64,000 nt of DNA from Tissierella pigra (GCF_009695605.1 NZ_VUNQ01000010.1:1-64000); one strand, 5' to 3'. Positions 40,302-48,906 are shown, numbered from the stretch's first letter. Notes: generated by a model from the sequence alone, not told the origin. Made by a program: numbers and translations.

Positions 40302-41426
40302 CTATTCAATTACTTCCATAAGAACTAGAGCAAAGTCATCTTGCTGTTCTCCCCAACTATAGGTTATAATTTCATTATTTATTTCATTTAAAATATCTTC
40401 TTTATGACTCCTTATCATATCTATTACGCTTTCTATACCAAATTCTCTGCCTGTTCTATCTTTGGCTTCTGTTATTCCATCTGTATAAAATAGTATTTTA
40501 TCACCTTTTTTTAATTTAATAACTTCTTCATCATATACAATCTCATCAAATAATAAAACCATAGGGTATCCTTTTACTTCTAACATTTCCATACCATCAT
40601 CATTATACTTAATTGGTATACAATTATGTCCTGCATTTGCATATTTAAATTCATAGGTGGTTTTATTGAAAATACCATAGAACATAGTAAAATACTTATC
40701 TACTTCTAAATTCAATGTCCTAAATCTTTTATATAGTTCTGATAATGTAGCTGATGGATCCAAAATATCATCCTTTATAGCCCTCATAGTTTGCCTAATA
40801 AACATGGTCATCATAGCTGCAGCTATACCATGACCTGACACGTCTGATATATATATCCCTATATTTTCATCATCAATGTGAAATACATCAAACATATCTC
40901 CACTTAACATCTCTGATGGTTTATATATATAGTCAACGAAAATATTTTCTAATACTTCTTTACCAGGTAGAATTTTTTCTTGAATTCTCTTAGCAAAACC
41001 AAGGTCTTTACTCATCTTTTTATTTTTATCAATTAACTCTAACTCTAGCTTTCTTTCTCTTGTTACATCTCTAAATACTTCTACTGCTGCAAACACTTCT
41101 CCATTGGAATTAGTAACTGGTGATGATTTTACTGAAAAATATCTTCCATTAATTTCCTCTTCTTTTTGCACAGTTTCACCAGTTTTTATACTTCTTTTTG
41201 TAATGCAAAAAGTACAAGGAGTTACTTTGCAATGGGCTTTATAACATTTCATGCCAACAATATTATCTCCTAAATGTTCTTTCATTGTTTTATTGGCATA
41301 TATAATAGTGCCTTCTTTATCCACCACTCGAACCCAGTCTGCCATACCTTCTAACACATGATAATTTAGCATACCATATTCTTCTATTTTTTTTTCTACT
41401 GGACTTAAATCTTCTTTACTTAGCAT
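40302..41426 (-). CDS. PAS domain-SpoIIE/RsbU-type PP2C phosphatase
   Basis: A soluble sensor phosphatase of about 374 residues. A PAS domain (about 20-125) contains four cysteines in CYKAHCKVTPCTFC. A short coiled linker follows, then the phosphatase domain (ISDVSGHGIAAAM; YTDGITEAKD). RsbU relatives dephosphorylate anti-anti-sigma factors; the partner is not in this window. The ATG at 41426 fits the GGGTGAT site; a GTG nine bases upstream has none. It is a single gene. Confidence 0.9.
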   Translation of the reverse strand: MLSKEDLSPVEKKIEEYGMLNYHVLEGMADWVRVVDKEGTIIYANKTMKEHLGDNIVGMKCYKAHCKVTPCTFCITKRSIKTGETVQKEEEINGRYFSVKSSPVTNSNGEVFAAVEVFRDVTRERKLELELIDKNKKMSKDLGFAKRIQEKILPGKEVLENIFVDYIYKPSEMLSGDMFDVFHIDDENIGIYISDVSGHGIAAAMMTMFIRQTMRAIKDDILDPSATLSELYKRFRTLNLEVDKYFTMFYGIFNKTTYEFKYANAGHNCIPIKYNDDGMEMLEVKGYPMVLLFDEIVYDEEVIKLKKGDKILFYTDGITEAKDRTGREFGIESVIDMIRSHKEDILNEINNEIITYSWGEQQDDFALVLMEVIE

Positions 41427-41553
41427 GCTTATCACCCATATAATATTTATTTGTATAATAAAACTACTCTTTGTAACATTCTATACTATTTATATAATAA
41501 TTTCTACCTTTTTTTGATTTTATTGCTTTATTTCGGTAAACTTTTTCTAAATT

Positions 41554-42081
41554 TTACATATATTTTACATGAGTCTCTTTTTCTTCAGAATATCTTGCCA
41601 TTGCATATAAACAATCTGATAACCTATTTACATATTTTATGACTAAAGGGTCTACTTCTGCATGACCTGATAAAGTGATAATCCTTCTTTCTGCTCTTCT
41701 ACACACAGTTCTAGCCACATGAAGATATGCAGACTTCTTTCCTGAACCTGGCACTATAAAACCAGTGGGATTATTTAATCTTCCCATATATAAATCAATT
41801 ATCTTTTCTAAATCATCTATATCTTTTTCTAGTATATGATGCTTTACCTTTTTACTGTCCTCTGTGGCTAAGTTTGTGGCAACTGTAAATAACTTGTTTT
41901 GAATGGATTCAATTAGTTCATACATTTCCTTATCATCTACATAATTCTTTGCTAAACCCATAAAAGAACCTAGTTCATCAACAGTTCCATAACTTTCCAC
42001 TCTAATATCATCCTTTGATACTCTTTTATTATCAAACAAACTCGTGGAACCCTTATCTCCAGTTTTAGTATATATGGTCAT
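41554..42081 (-). CDS. Cob(I)alamin adenosyltransferase, PduO type
   Basis: Transfers adenosyl from ATP to cob(I)alamin, making the cofactor used by methylmalonyl-CoA mutase. It has 175 residues in a five-helix bundle, opening YTKTGDKGSTSLFDNKRVSK, with the signature VESYGTVDELGSFMGLA and the C-terminal RTVCRRAERR. ATG with GGAGGTG. It is far from the mcm operon but is its likely cofactor supplier. Confidence 0.96.
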   Translation of the reverse strand: MTIYTKTGDKGSTSLFDNKRVSKDDIRVESYGTVDELGSFMGLAKNYVDDKEMYELIESIQNKLFTVATNLATEDSKKVKHHILEKDIDDLEKIIDLYMGRLNNPTGFIVPGSGKKSAYLHVARTVCRRAERRIITLSGHAEVDPLVIKYVNRLSDCLYAMARYSEEKETHVKYM

Positions 42082-42121
42082 GTCTACACCTCCGTATATT
42101 TAGTAAACAACTAATAACTAA

Positions 42122-42200
42122 TAATTAATATAAGCAGGGTACCAAAATTGTGGTTTTCAATTTTGTGTGCATCCCTTAGTTTGTTTATCTAGTGAATAGT
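42122..42200 (-). repeat. Dispersed intergenic repeat, copy 2
   Basis: Inverse-oriented copy of the element at 7027-7113, with the shared core ACTAGATAAACAAACTAAG (42193-42175 on the minus strand). It has the hairpin AAAATTG-tggtttt-CAATTTT (from about 42144). It lies between the methyltransferase and adenosyltransferase genes, next to another small hairpin TTCTAGT-aa-ACTAGAA at 42210-42225. Confidence 0.75.
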
Positions 42201-42233
42201 TGTGGAAGTTTCTAGTAAACTAGAATCTATTAA

Positions 42234-43367
42234 CTATTTTTCTGGTCTTGGTCCATAGTATTGATAGTAGTCTACCTTTATTCTTCCATTGTATAGCTTT
42301 CTTTTTTTATTTGCTTTCTTTCCATATTGCTTCTCAAATTCCTCTTCAGAAGTAATTATATACAACGACCAAGTATCTAGCTCTTTAAACTTAATCCCTA
42401 AATCTTTGTGAAGTCTTTCTACTTCTCTTTTCTCACTTAATCTTTCACCATAAGGTGGATTAGTTATAACTACTCCATATTCGTTTTTTAGCTCTGCATC
42501 TCTGAAGTCTTTATTAAAAAATGCGATATCATCTTCTAATCCTAAATTTGCGGCATTATCTCTAGCACGATGAATTGCTTTTTTGTCTATATCACAACCA
42601 AGAATGTGTAATTTAGTCTCATTATCTATTGCTTGAAATGCTTCCTTTCTTGCTTCCTTCCAATATTCTTCCTTTACTCTAGGCCAGTTCTCTGCTGCAA
42701 AATTTCTATCAAGACCTGGTGCCATATTTCTTCCTATCATTGCCGCCTCTATTGGTATAGTTCCTGATCCACAGAATGGGTCCATTAAAACTCTATCTTT
42801 ATTCCAATAACTTAAAAGTATCATAGCAGCAGCTAAAGTCTCTTTTATAGGTGCATCACCCTGTCTATCTCTATAACCTCTTTTATGAAGTCCTTCTCCC
42901 GATGTGTCTATAGTTAAAGTTGCTATATCCTTAAGAAGAGCTACCTCAATAGTATATTTAGCACCTGATTTCTCAAACCATTCTACATTATATTTAGTCT
43001 TTAACTTTTCTATTACCGCTTTTTCTACGATTCTCTGACAATCCGAAATACTAAATAGCTTTGAATCTATACTCTTGCCATTTACTACAAAGTTTGCGTC
43101 TTCTGTAATCCATTGATCCCATGGTAATGCTTTTGTTTTTTCAAATAACTCATCAAAGGTTAATGCTTTAAACTCACCCATCTTTAAAAGAACTCTATCT
43201 GCAGTTCTTAACCATAAATTAGTTTTTGGTATATCTTTTTCTGTTCCTGTAAATGTTACCTTACCATTTTCTACTACTAAATCATTATATCCTAAATTCA
43301 TTAGTTCTCTTTTTACTACTGACTCTAACCCAAAGGTAGCAGTAGCTATTAATTGAATGTTTCCCAT
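42234..43367 (-). CDS. THUMP-domain RNA methyltransferase (YpsC/RlmL-like)
   Basis: SAM-dependent methyltransferase, probably making m2G in 23S rRNA. It has 377 residues: an N-terminal ferredoxin-like and THUMP region (about 1-155) and a Rossmann methyltransferase with LMDPFCGSGTIPIEAA near 190-205. The catalytic NPPYGERL motif marks N2-guanine methylation. ATG start. The exact target is inferred from the family. Confidence 0.93.
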   Translation of the reverse strand: MGNIQLIATATFGLESVVKRELMNLGYNDLVVENGKVTFTGTEKDIPKTNLWLRTADRVLLKMGEFKALTFDELFEKTKALPWDQWITEDANFVVNGKSIDSKLFSISDCQRIVEKAVIEKLKTKYNVEWFEKSGAKYTIEVALLKDIATLTIDTSGEGLHKRGYRDRQGDAPIKETLAAAMILLSYWNKDRVLMDPFCGSGTIPIEAAMIGRNMAPGLDRNFAAENWPRVKEEYWKEARKEAFQAIDNETKLHILGCDIDKKAIHRARDNAANLGLEDDIAFFNKDFRDAELKNEYGVVITNPPYGERLSEKREVERLHKDLGIKFKELDTWSLYIITSEEEFEKQYGKKANKKRKLYNGRIKVDYYQYYGPRPEK

Positions 43368-43502
43368 TTTATCTCTCCTTCAAGCATATCTATCTATATT
43401 ATACTCTAAATATAAAATATTTACCTATTAATATTGATTTTTTTAAAAATAATTGGGTATAGATAGTAGGAGATTATAAAAATGATTATGGAGGGGTTAT
43501 AT

Positions 43503-43880
43503 ATGAAAAGCATAGGCAGTTTGTATCAAAGTGGAGATTGGAAAGGTGAAAAACATGTACCAGTAATTCACGCTCCTGAAAAAGTTAAACTTGGGGATTT
43601 AGTAGATGTTAAGGTTATGGTTGGTGAAGAAATAGCACATCCGAATACATTTGAGCATTACATATCATGGATAAAAGTTTACTATCAACCAGAAGGACAT
43701 AAATTCCCTATAGAAATTGGTTCATTTAACTTTACAGCTCATGGAGAAAGCGAATTATATACTGAACCAAATGTATCCCTTAGATTTAAGCCATCAAAAT
43801 GTGGTACAATTTATGCAACTTCCTATTGTAACATTCATGGACTATGGGAAAATAGCGTAGAACTTAAAGTTGAAGAATAG
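43503..43880 (+). CDS. Superoxide reductase (neelaredoxin type)
   Basis: Reduces superoxide to peroxide without making oxygen, typical of anaerobes. It has 125 residues. Iron-site ligands are visible: His18 in EKHVP, His46 and His52 in HPNTFEH, and Cys109 and His112 in CNIH. There is no N-terminal desulforedoxin domain, so it is the one-iron class. The ATG at 43503 is chosen because GGAGGGG precedes it and homologues begin MKSIGSL; an ATG 21 bases upstream is also possible. Electrons probably come from a rubredoxin such as that at 63516. Confidence 0.95.
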   Translation: MKSIGSLYQSGDWKGEKHVPVIHAPEKVKLGDLVDVKVMVGEEIAHPNTFEHYISWIKVYYQPEGHKFPIEIGSFNFTAHGESELYTEPNVSLRFKPSKCGTIYATSYCNIHGLWENSVELKVEE

Positions 43881-43884
43881 TAGT

Positions 43885-43913
43885 AAAGCCTAGAAGATTT
43901 CTAGGCTTTTTAT
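43885..43913 (+). terminator. Intrinsic terminator of superoxide reductase
   Basis: AAGCCTAGA and TCTAGGCTT form a 9-bp stem with a short loop, followed by TTTTATTTT. Confidence 0.85.
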
Positions 43914-43920
43914 TTTAGCC

Positions 43921-43949
43921 TTGACAACATATTTATATTGTATTAAGAT
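43921..43949 (+). promoter_or_regulatory. Promoter of the T-box/tyrS transcript
   Basis: A perfect TTGACA (43921-43926), 17 bases, then TAAGAT (43944-43949). Transcription would begin just before stem I of the T-box leader. Confidence 0.65.
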
Positions 43950-43955
43950 AATATA

Positions 43956-44174
43956 AATATATAGTAGACTATGAAGGAGTTAAGTAACTGATTAAAGGTA
44001 AATCCACAGAGAATAGACTATTGCTGAGAAGTCTATATCCTTAAATTAGTGAATTACAATTCCAGAGTTCAATTTTGCGGTTTCCACACGTTACGTGGCT
44101 GAGGCTTTATGCGAATTAAGGTGGTACCACGGGTTTCCTCTCGTCCTTTAGACGAGATGATGCCCGTTTTTTTA
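43956..44174 (+). promoter_or_regulatory. Tyrosine T-box leader
   Basis: A tRNA-sensing antitermination leader. Stem I contains the AGAGAA element near 44010 and a candidate specifier TAC at 44055-44057, a Tyr codon followed by A. The T-box sequence AAGGTGGTACCACGGG lies at 44118-44133; its TGGT can pair with the ACCA end of uncharged tRNA-Tyr. The terminator arm runs 44130-44168 (CGGGTTTCCTCTCGTC with its partner) and ends in a run of seven T. It controls tyrS, 464 bases further on. Confidence 0.95.
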
Positions 44175-44175
44175 T

Positions 44176-44591
44176 GACCTAACACAACGAACGATAGTGA
44201 GTTGATGTAGGTCAAACGTAACGAACACCAAATTCATGTGAGCGTAGCGAGCAAATGAATTTGTGCTGTGAGACTGCGTGATATGACCTAACTTAGCGAA
44301 CGACAGTGAGCTTTAGTAGGTCAAACGCAACGAGAACCAAATTCATACGAGTGTAACGAGTAAATGAATTTGAGTTTCGAGACTGCGTAGTCTACACAAT
44401 ACAACAAGCATAACAAGTTAAATAAAGTCAAACGCACCTATGCTATCTGTTTTGTCTATAATTCGCTACGCTGATTGGACAAAAAGGCAATGAGCACCAA
44501 ATCTATACGAGCGTAGCGAGTAAATAGATTTGAGTTGCGAGACTGCGTAATATCCCTAACACACCAAGCATAACAAGTTAACCAAAGTCAA
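44176..44591 (+). repeat. Array of structured repeats between the tyrS T-box and tyrS
   Basis: Two full units (44176-44284, 44285-44396), a third degenerate one (44397-44551) and a partial fourth. Each full unit has hairpin A (GACCTA...TAGGTC; 44176-44213, 44285-44322), hairpin B (AAATTCAT...ATGAATTT; 44230-44262, 44339-44371) and a tail GAGACTGCGTR. Unit 3 has B as AAATCTAT...ATAGATTT (44499-44531). All loops share GARYG(A)YARYGAG. An extra hairpin (44450-44484) carries this loop as its reverse complement. A 31-base segment at 44401 recurs at 44561. There is no open reading frame, and GC is clearly above the flanks. Confidence 0.9.
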
Positions 44592-44637
44592 TAAATTAAA
44601 ATTATAAACTTAATATAAAATTACTAGGAGGAATAAA

Positions 44638-45861
44638 ATGGATAATGTATTTGATATTTTAATGGAGAGAGGGTATATAAAACAAACTACTCATGAAGAA
44701 GAAATAAGAGAATTGTTGGGTAAAGAAAGTATAACATTTTATATAGGATTTGACCCTACAGCAGATAGTCTACATGTAGGTCACTTTATAGCTATGATGT
44801 TTATGGCTCATATGCAAAGAGCAGGTCATAGACCTATTGCCTTAGTTGGTGGTGGTACAGCAATGGTGGGAGACCCTTCTGGAAGAACTGATATGAGAAA
44901 TATGCTCACTAAAGAAAACATAAATCACAATGCAGGCTGTATCAAAAAACAATTAGAAAGATTAATAGATTTCAATGATGGTAAAGCAATTTTAGAAAAC
45001 AATGCTGATTGGCTTCTTGATTTAAATTATGTTGATTTTTTAAGAGATGTAGGTTCTCATTTCTCTGTCAATAGAATGTTAACTGCTGAATGCTTCAAAC
45101 AAAGACTAGAAAAAGGATTATCATTCCTAGAATTTAACTATATGTTAATGCAGGGATATGATTTCTATGTATTAAATGAAAAGCATAATTGTAAAATGCA
45201 ATTAGGCGGAGATGATCAATGGTCAAATATGATTGCAGGTATGGATTTAATCAGAAGAAAATCTAGTAAGCAAGTATATGCCATGACTTGTACTCTTCTT
45301 ACAAATAGTGAAGGAGACAAAATGGGCAAAACAGCTAAAGGTGCTGTATGGTTAGACCCAGAAAAGACATCTCCTTATGAATTCTATCAATATTGGAGAA
45401 ATGTTGAAGATGCTGATGTAAATAAATGTTTAAGAATGCTTACATTTGTCCCTATGGATGAAGTAAGAAGACTTAGTGCTTTAGAAGGTGCAGAAATCAA
45501 TGTTGCTAAGGAGATATTAGCTTTTGAAGTGACTAAATTAATCCATGGAGAAGAAGAGGCTAATAAAGCACAACAAGCTGCTAAAGCATTGTTCTCAGGT
45601 GGCATAGATGAAGGCTCTATTCCATTTACTGAAATGGATAAATCTAGTTTTGAAAATGGTATAGGTATTCTTGATTTGCTAAAAGAAGTAGGTCTTACTA
45701 AATCCAATGGAGAAGGAAGAAGACTAGTAGAACAAGGGGGTATATCCATTGATGAAGTAAAAGTTGAATCCATAGATAAACAAATTACATTAGATGATTT
45801 CAAAGATGGAAAAATAATGATTAAAAAAGGTAAAAAAGTATATCATCAAGTGAGAATTTAA
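44638..45861 (+). CDS. tyrS: Tyrosyl-tRNA synthetase
   Basis: Charges tRNA-Tyr. It has 407 residues: a class I Rossmann core with HVGH near residue 46 as the HIGH motif, the tyrosine-binding segment [15 protein letters not shown], and KMGKT as the KMSKS motif. A C-terminal S4-like tRNA-binding domain starts near residue 345 ([17 protein letters not shown]). ATG with AGGAGGA. It is controlled by the T-box leader at 43956-44174, with a long repeat-filled untranslated region in between. Confidence 0.98.
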   Translation: MDNVFDILMERGYIKQTTHEEEIRELLGKESITFYIGFDPTADSLHVGHFIAMMFMAHMQRAGHRPIALVGGGTAMVGDPSGRTDMRNMLTKENINHNAGCIKKQLERLIDFNDGKAILENNADWLLDLNYVDFLRDVGSHFSVNRMLTAECFKQRLEKGLSFLEFNYMLMQGYDFYVLNEKHNCKMQLGGDDQWSNMIAGMDLIRRKSSKQVYAMTCTLLTNSEGDKMGKTAKGAVWLDPEKTSPYEFYQYWRNVEDADVNKCLRMLTFVPMDEVRRLSALEGAEINVAKEILAFEVTKLIHGEEEANKAQQAAKALFSGGIDEGSIPFTEMDKSSFENGIGILDLLKEVGLTKSNGEGRRLVEQGGISIDEVKVESIDKQITLDDFKDGKIMIKKGKKVYHQVRI

Positions 45862-45906
45862 AATAACTCCGATTTTTGGTACAATAACCAAAAATCGGAG
45901 TTATTT
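45861..45906. terminator. Bidirectional terminator between tyrS and the nucleoside phosphorylase
   Basis: A perfect 20-bp stem (45861-45880 with 45887-45906) around the loop acaata. It overlaps the stop codons of both convergent genes. Confidence 0.85.
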
Positions 45907-46636
45907 ATTTACTTAGTCTTACGAAGGTTTCCAATGCTAAAATGATTTCCCTTTTTTCTCCTTCTATAGTCTCTATATCTTTCATGGCATAATCTTCTAC
46001 TGATTCTTTTAAATCTGATTTATATTCTACTACATTGTTTAATATACTGGCTGTTTTTACTCCCCTAAGTTGTCCAACTACAAATAAAGAAGAGGTTTCC
46101 ATATCTGAAGCCAGTATATTTTTACTATTCCAATATTCCATTAACTTATTTTCATCATCAGTATAAAAAGAATCATGTGACCTTACTATTCCACAATGAT
46201 ATTTATATTTTAATTCTTCACAAGTATCTATAATTAAATTAGTAAGTTTTATATCAGCTACAGCAGGATATTTAGGACTTATATACATATTTGTAGCACC
46301 ATCTTCCCTTATGGCAGCAGAACAAATAATTAAATCACCTATATTTATATTTGATTGAACTGCACCACCTGAACCTATTCTAATAATATACTTTGCACCA
46401 CAGTAAATCAATTCTTCTATGGCTATGGCAGCTGATGGTCCTCCTATTCCTGTGGAAGTAACTGTTATAGGTACTCCCTTATAATAGCCTTTAATTGTTC
46501 TAAACTCTCTATTATATGCTATTTCTTCATAGGAATCCAACAATTCTCCTACTCTTAAAACCCTTGCTGGGTCTCCTGGAAGTATTACATATTCAGAGAT
46601 ATCTTTTGACTCACATAATATATGAGGCTGTTTCAT
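45905..46636 (-). CDS. Nucleoside phosphorylase (uridine phosphorylase-like)
   Basis: Cleaves a nucleoside with phosphate to base and (deoxy)ribose 1-phosphate. It has 243 residues of the hexameric/trimeric PNP-UDP family: ILPGDPARV (18-26), TSTGIGGPSAAIAIEELI, IRIGSGGAVQ and SDMETSSLF with the ribose-binding Glu. Substrate choice (uridine or purine nucleosides) is not certain; the layout is closest to uridine phosphorylase. ATG start. It is the last gene of a nucleoside transport operon, so it would degrade what the transporter brings in. Confidence 0.9.
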   Translation of the reverse strand: MKQPHILCESKDISEYVILPGDPARVLRVGELLDSYEEIAYNREFRTIKGYYKGVPITVTSTGIGGPSAAIAIEELIYCGAKYIIRIGSGGAVQSNINIGDLIICSAAIREDGATNMYISPKYPAVADIKLTNLIIDTCEELKYKYHCGIVRSHDSFYTDDENKLMEYWNSKNILASDMETSSLFVVGQLRGVKTASILNNVVEYKSDLKESVEDYAMKDIETIEGEKREIILALETFVRLSK

Positions 46637-46640
46637 TTTA

Positions 46641-47972
46641 TCACCTTCTATTCTTTCCTTGTAATAAAGCTTCTCGTATTGATTCTCCTAAACTAGGATG
46701 AATAATTAAATTAGATAATAGGTCATCTGCTGTTTTTCCGTCCTTTATCACAGAACCTATTAATCCGATATATTCAGATACATTTTCTCCTATCATCCAT
46801 AATCCTAGAATCTTATTTTCTTCATCTAGTATAACCTTTACAAAACCGCAATCTATATTCTTTGCCCAGCCTCTCCAAGAATCTTTAAATAAGGCGATTC
46901 CTATTTTATATGAAATACCATCCTCTTTTAATTCTAGCTCTTGCTTACCTACACCTGCCATTTCTGGTAAAGTAAATACTGCTCGTGGTAAAATATAGTA
47001 TGATGTGTCCACTGGTATACCGTTCAGTATATAATCTGCTACACTTAATCCTTGTTGAATAGCCACATGAGCCATTCCTAAAATTCCATTGATGTCTCCA
47101 ATGGCAAAAATATTTTGTTCATCAGTCAATAAATTTTCATAGACTATTATATTATTTTCATTTGTTTTTATATTGGTATTTTCAATTCCCAATGGAAAAT
47201 TAGGTTTTCTCATGAATGTTACCAATGCTTTTTCAGTGGAAATTATAGTTCCATCCTCTAACAGTGTCTCTACTGCTCCTTTACTTACTTTTGCACTTTT
47301 GGCCCCTATACCTTTTATTATTTTTACACCCTTTGATATTAAATGAGTTTCTATAGGTTCTACTAAATCTCCATCGTTTCCAGATAAAATACCATCTTCT
47401 TTTTCTATAACAATAACATCTACACCTAATTCAGCATATAGTGCTGCAAATTCTATTCCCTCAACATTTCCACCTAAAATAGTTATACTCTTTGGAATAT
47501 GAGTTAGATCAATAGCTTCCTTATGAGTTATTATATTTACTCCATCAATGGGAATTTCCTTTATACTATGGGGTTCAGTTCCTGTTGCAATAATAAAGTA
47601 CTGAGCATCCAATATTTCATCTTCTACTGTAAATCTTTTTGAGTCTATAAACTTGCCGTTACCAATATATATATCTATATTTTCATTTATTAAATCTTCT
47701 TTAATCTTACTATCTAATATACTTAAATCTTCATTCCATTTATTTATAAGGTTTTCTCTAATGTTTTTAGTTTCATTATATTTATCTTTTATGCCTTTAA
47801 AAGAATCTAAAGCTTTTTTTACAGGTAGTGCACCCCATCTAAGAGCAGTTCCTCCTAATGAGTTCTTTTCTACTAATGCTACAGTTTTCCCACCTTTTTT
47901 TAAAGCCATAGCACTATAATATCCGCCAATTCCACCACCTATTATGACTACATCATATTTCTTATTCACCAA
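46641..47972 (-). CDS. Dihydrolipoamide dehydrogenase-like flavoprotein lacking the redox cysteines
   Basis: A 443-residue pyridine nucleotide-disulfide oxidoreductase fold: FAD motif IIGGGIGGYYSA (10-21), NAD motif ILGGNVEGIEFAALYAELG, and the C-terminal dimerisation domain (HPSLGES). At the active site, where the family has GGTCLNxGCIP, this protein reads GGTALRWGALP (40-50), so both cysteines are Ala43 and Ala48. It cannot be a normal disulfide reductase. The start is TTG at 47972 or GTG at 47969, overlapping the permease stop. Gene order puts it in nucleoside uptake; its role is unknown. Confidence 0.85.
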   Translation of the reverse strand: MVNKKYDVVIIGGGIGGYYSAMALKKGGKTVALVEKNSLGGTALRWGALPVKKALDSFKGIKDKYNETKNIRENLINKWNEDLSILDSKIKEDLINENIDIYIGNGKFIDSKRFTVEDEILDAQYFIIATGTEPHSIKEIPIDGVNIITHKEAIDLTHIPKSITILGGNVEGIEFAALYAELGVDVIVIEKEDGILSGNDGDLVEPIETHLISKGVKIIKGIGAKSAKVSKGAVETLLEDGTIISTEKALVTFMRKPNFPLGIENTNIKTNENNIIVYENLLTDEQNIFAIGDINGILGMAHVAIQQGLSVADYILNGIPVDTSYYILPRAVFTLPEMAGVGKQELELKEDGISYKIGIALFKDSWRGWAKNIDCGFVKVILDEENKILGLWMIGENVSEYIGLIGSVIKDGKTADDLLSNLIIHPSLGESIREALLQGKNRR

Positions 47973-48906
47973 GGTTTATCGCCTCTTCCTTATTCTTTTT
48001 CCCCTTATTCATCTGTCTCTTAGTCACAATTACTAGAGCAAATATAGTAGCCAAATAAGGAACCATTTGAGTAAATTGAGCAGGAACTCCCACTACCTGC
48101 AGTCTAACACCTAAGGCATCAAAGAACCCAAATAATAAGGTAGCTAAAAAAGTCCCTATTGGATTAGCTTTACCGAATATTATGGCTGCCAATGCAATAA
48201 ACCCTCTATTGGCACTCATATTTTCTGTAAATAAGGTTAAATATCCAAGGGATAAATGAGCACCAGCTAGTCCGCATAGTACTCCACAAGCTATGGAACT
48301 AGTATATTTCATTTTTCTTGGACTAATTCCAGCTGTCTCCAAAGCATCAGGGTATTCCCCTGCGCCACGCAACCAAATTCCTTGGGGTGTTTTGTATAAA
48401 TACATATAAATAAATATTACTAAAATCCAACTAATATAAATAAATATAGTATGATTATTAAATATTATATTTAGAAATTCTATATTATCCATAAATGGAA
48501 AGTTTAGTTTTGGTAAAGGAACTATATCTGGAGAAGAAAATGCACCCTTCACTCCAAATATACTTCTCAATAGAAATACAGTAAGTCCTCCTGCAAACAT
48601 ATTTATGGCTATTCCTATTACAAATTCATCTGATTTCAGGTCTATAACAAATAATGCAAATATTAGACCTATAACCATTCCTATAATAGCAGCCAATGCA
48701 ACTCCTGCAAGAGAACTGCCAAAGAAATAACTTCCTACTACTGCAAAAAATGCCCCTAAAAGAATCATTCCCTCCATACCTATGTTCAATATTCCTGCTT
48801 GCTGAGTAAGAAGTCCCCCTAATGCAGCTAAAATAAGAGGGGTAGCTGTTCTAATGGTATGTTGTAATAATGTTAGGTTAAAAAGCTCCTTAAACAATTT
48901 TTTCAC
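47962..48906 (-). CDS. Nucleoside ABC transporter permease (second subunit)
   Basis: A membrane permease of about 314 residues and eight or more helices, of the family that serves BmpA-type nucleoside importers (NupQ/YufQ in B. subtilis). Family features are GGLLTQQAGILNIGMEGMIL (34-53), ALAAIIFGKANPIGT and the C-terminal VVTKR. It overlaps the preceding permease by 17 bases. The start may be GTG at 48906 or TTG at 48897, which better fits the AGGTGA site. Confidence 0.93.
   Translation of the reverse strand: MKKLFKELFNLTLLQHTIRTATPLILAALGGLLTQQAGILNIGMEGMILLGAFFAVVGSYFFGSSLAGVALAAIIGMVIGLIFALFVIDLKSDEFVIGIAINMFAGGLTVFLLRSIFGVKGAFSSPDIVPLPKLNFPFMDNIEFLNIIFNNHTIFIYISWILVIFIYMYLYKTPQGIWLRGAGEYPDALETAGISPRKMKYTSSIACGVLCGLAGAHLSLGYLTLFTENMSANRGFIALAAIIFGKANPIGTFLATLLFGFFDALGVRLQVVGVPAQFTQMVPYLATIFALVIVTKRQMNKGKKNKEEAINLGE

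Noticed and set aside
44176-44591. CRISPR array
   Set aside because: The units are palindromic throughout, only about three in number and of unequal length, with no unique spacers and no cas genes.
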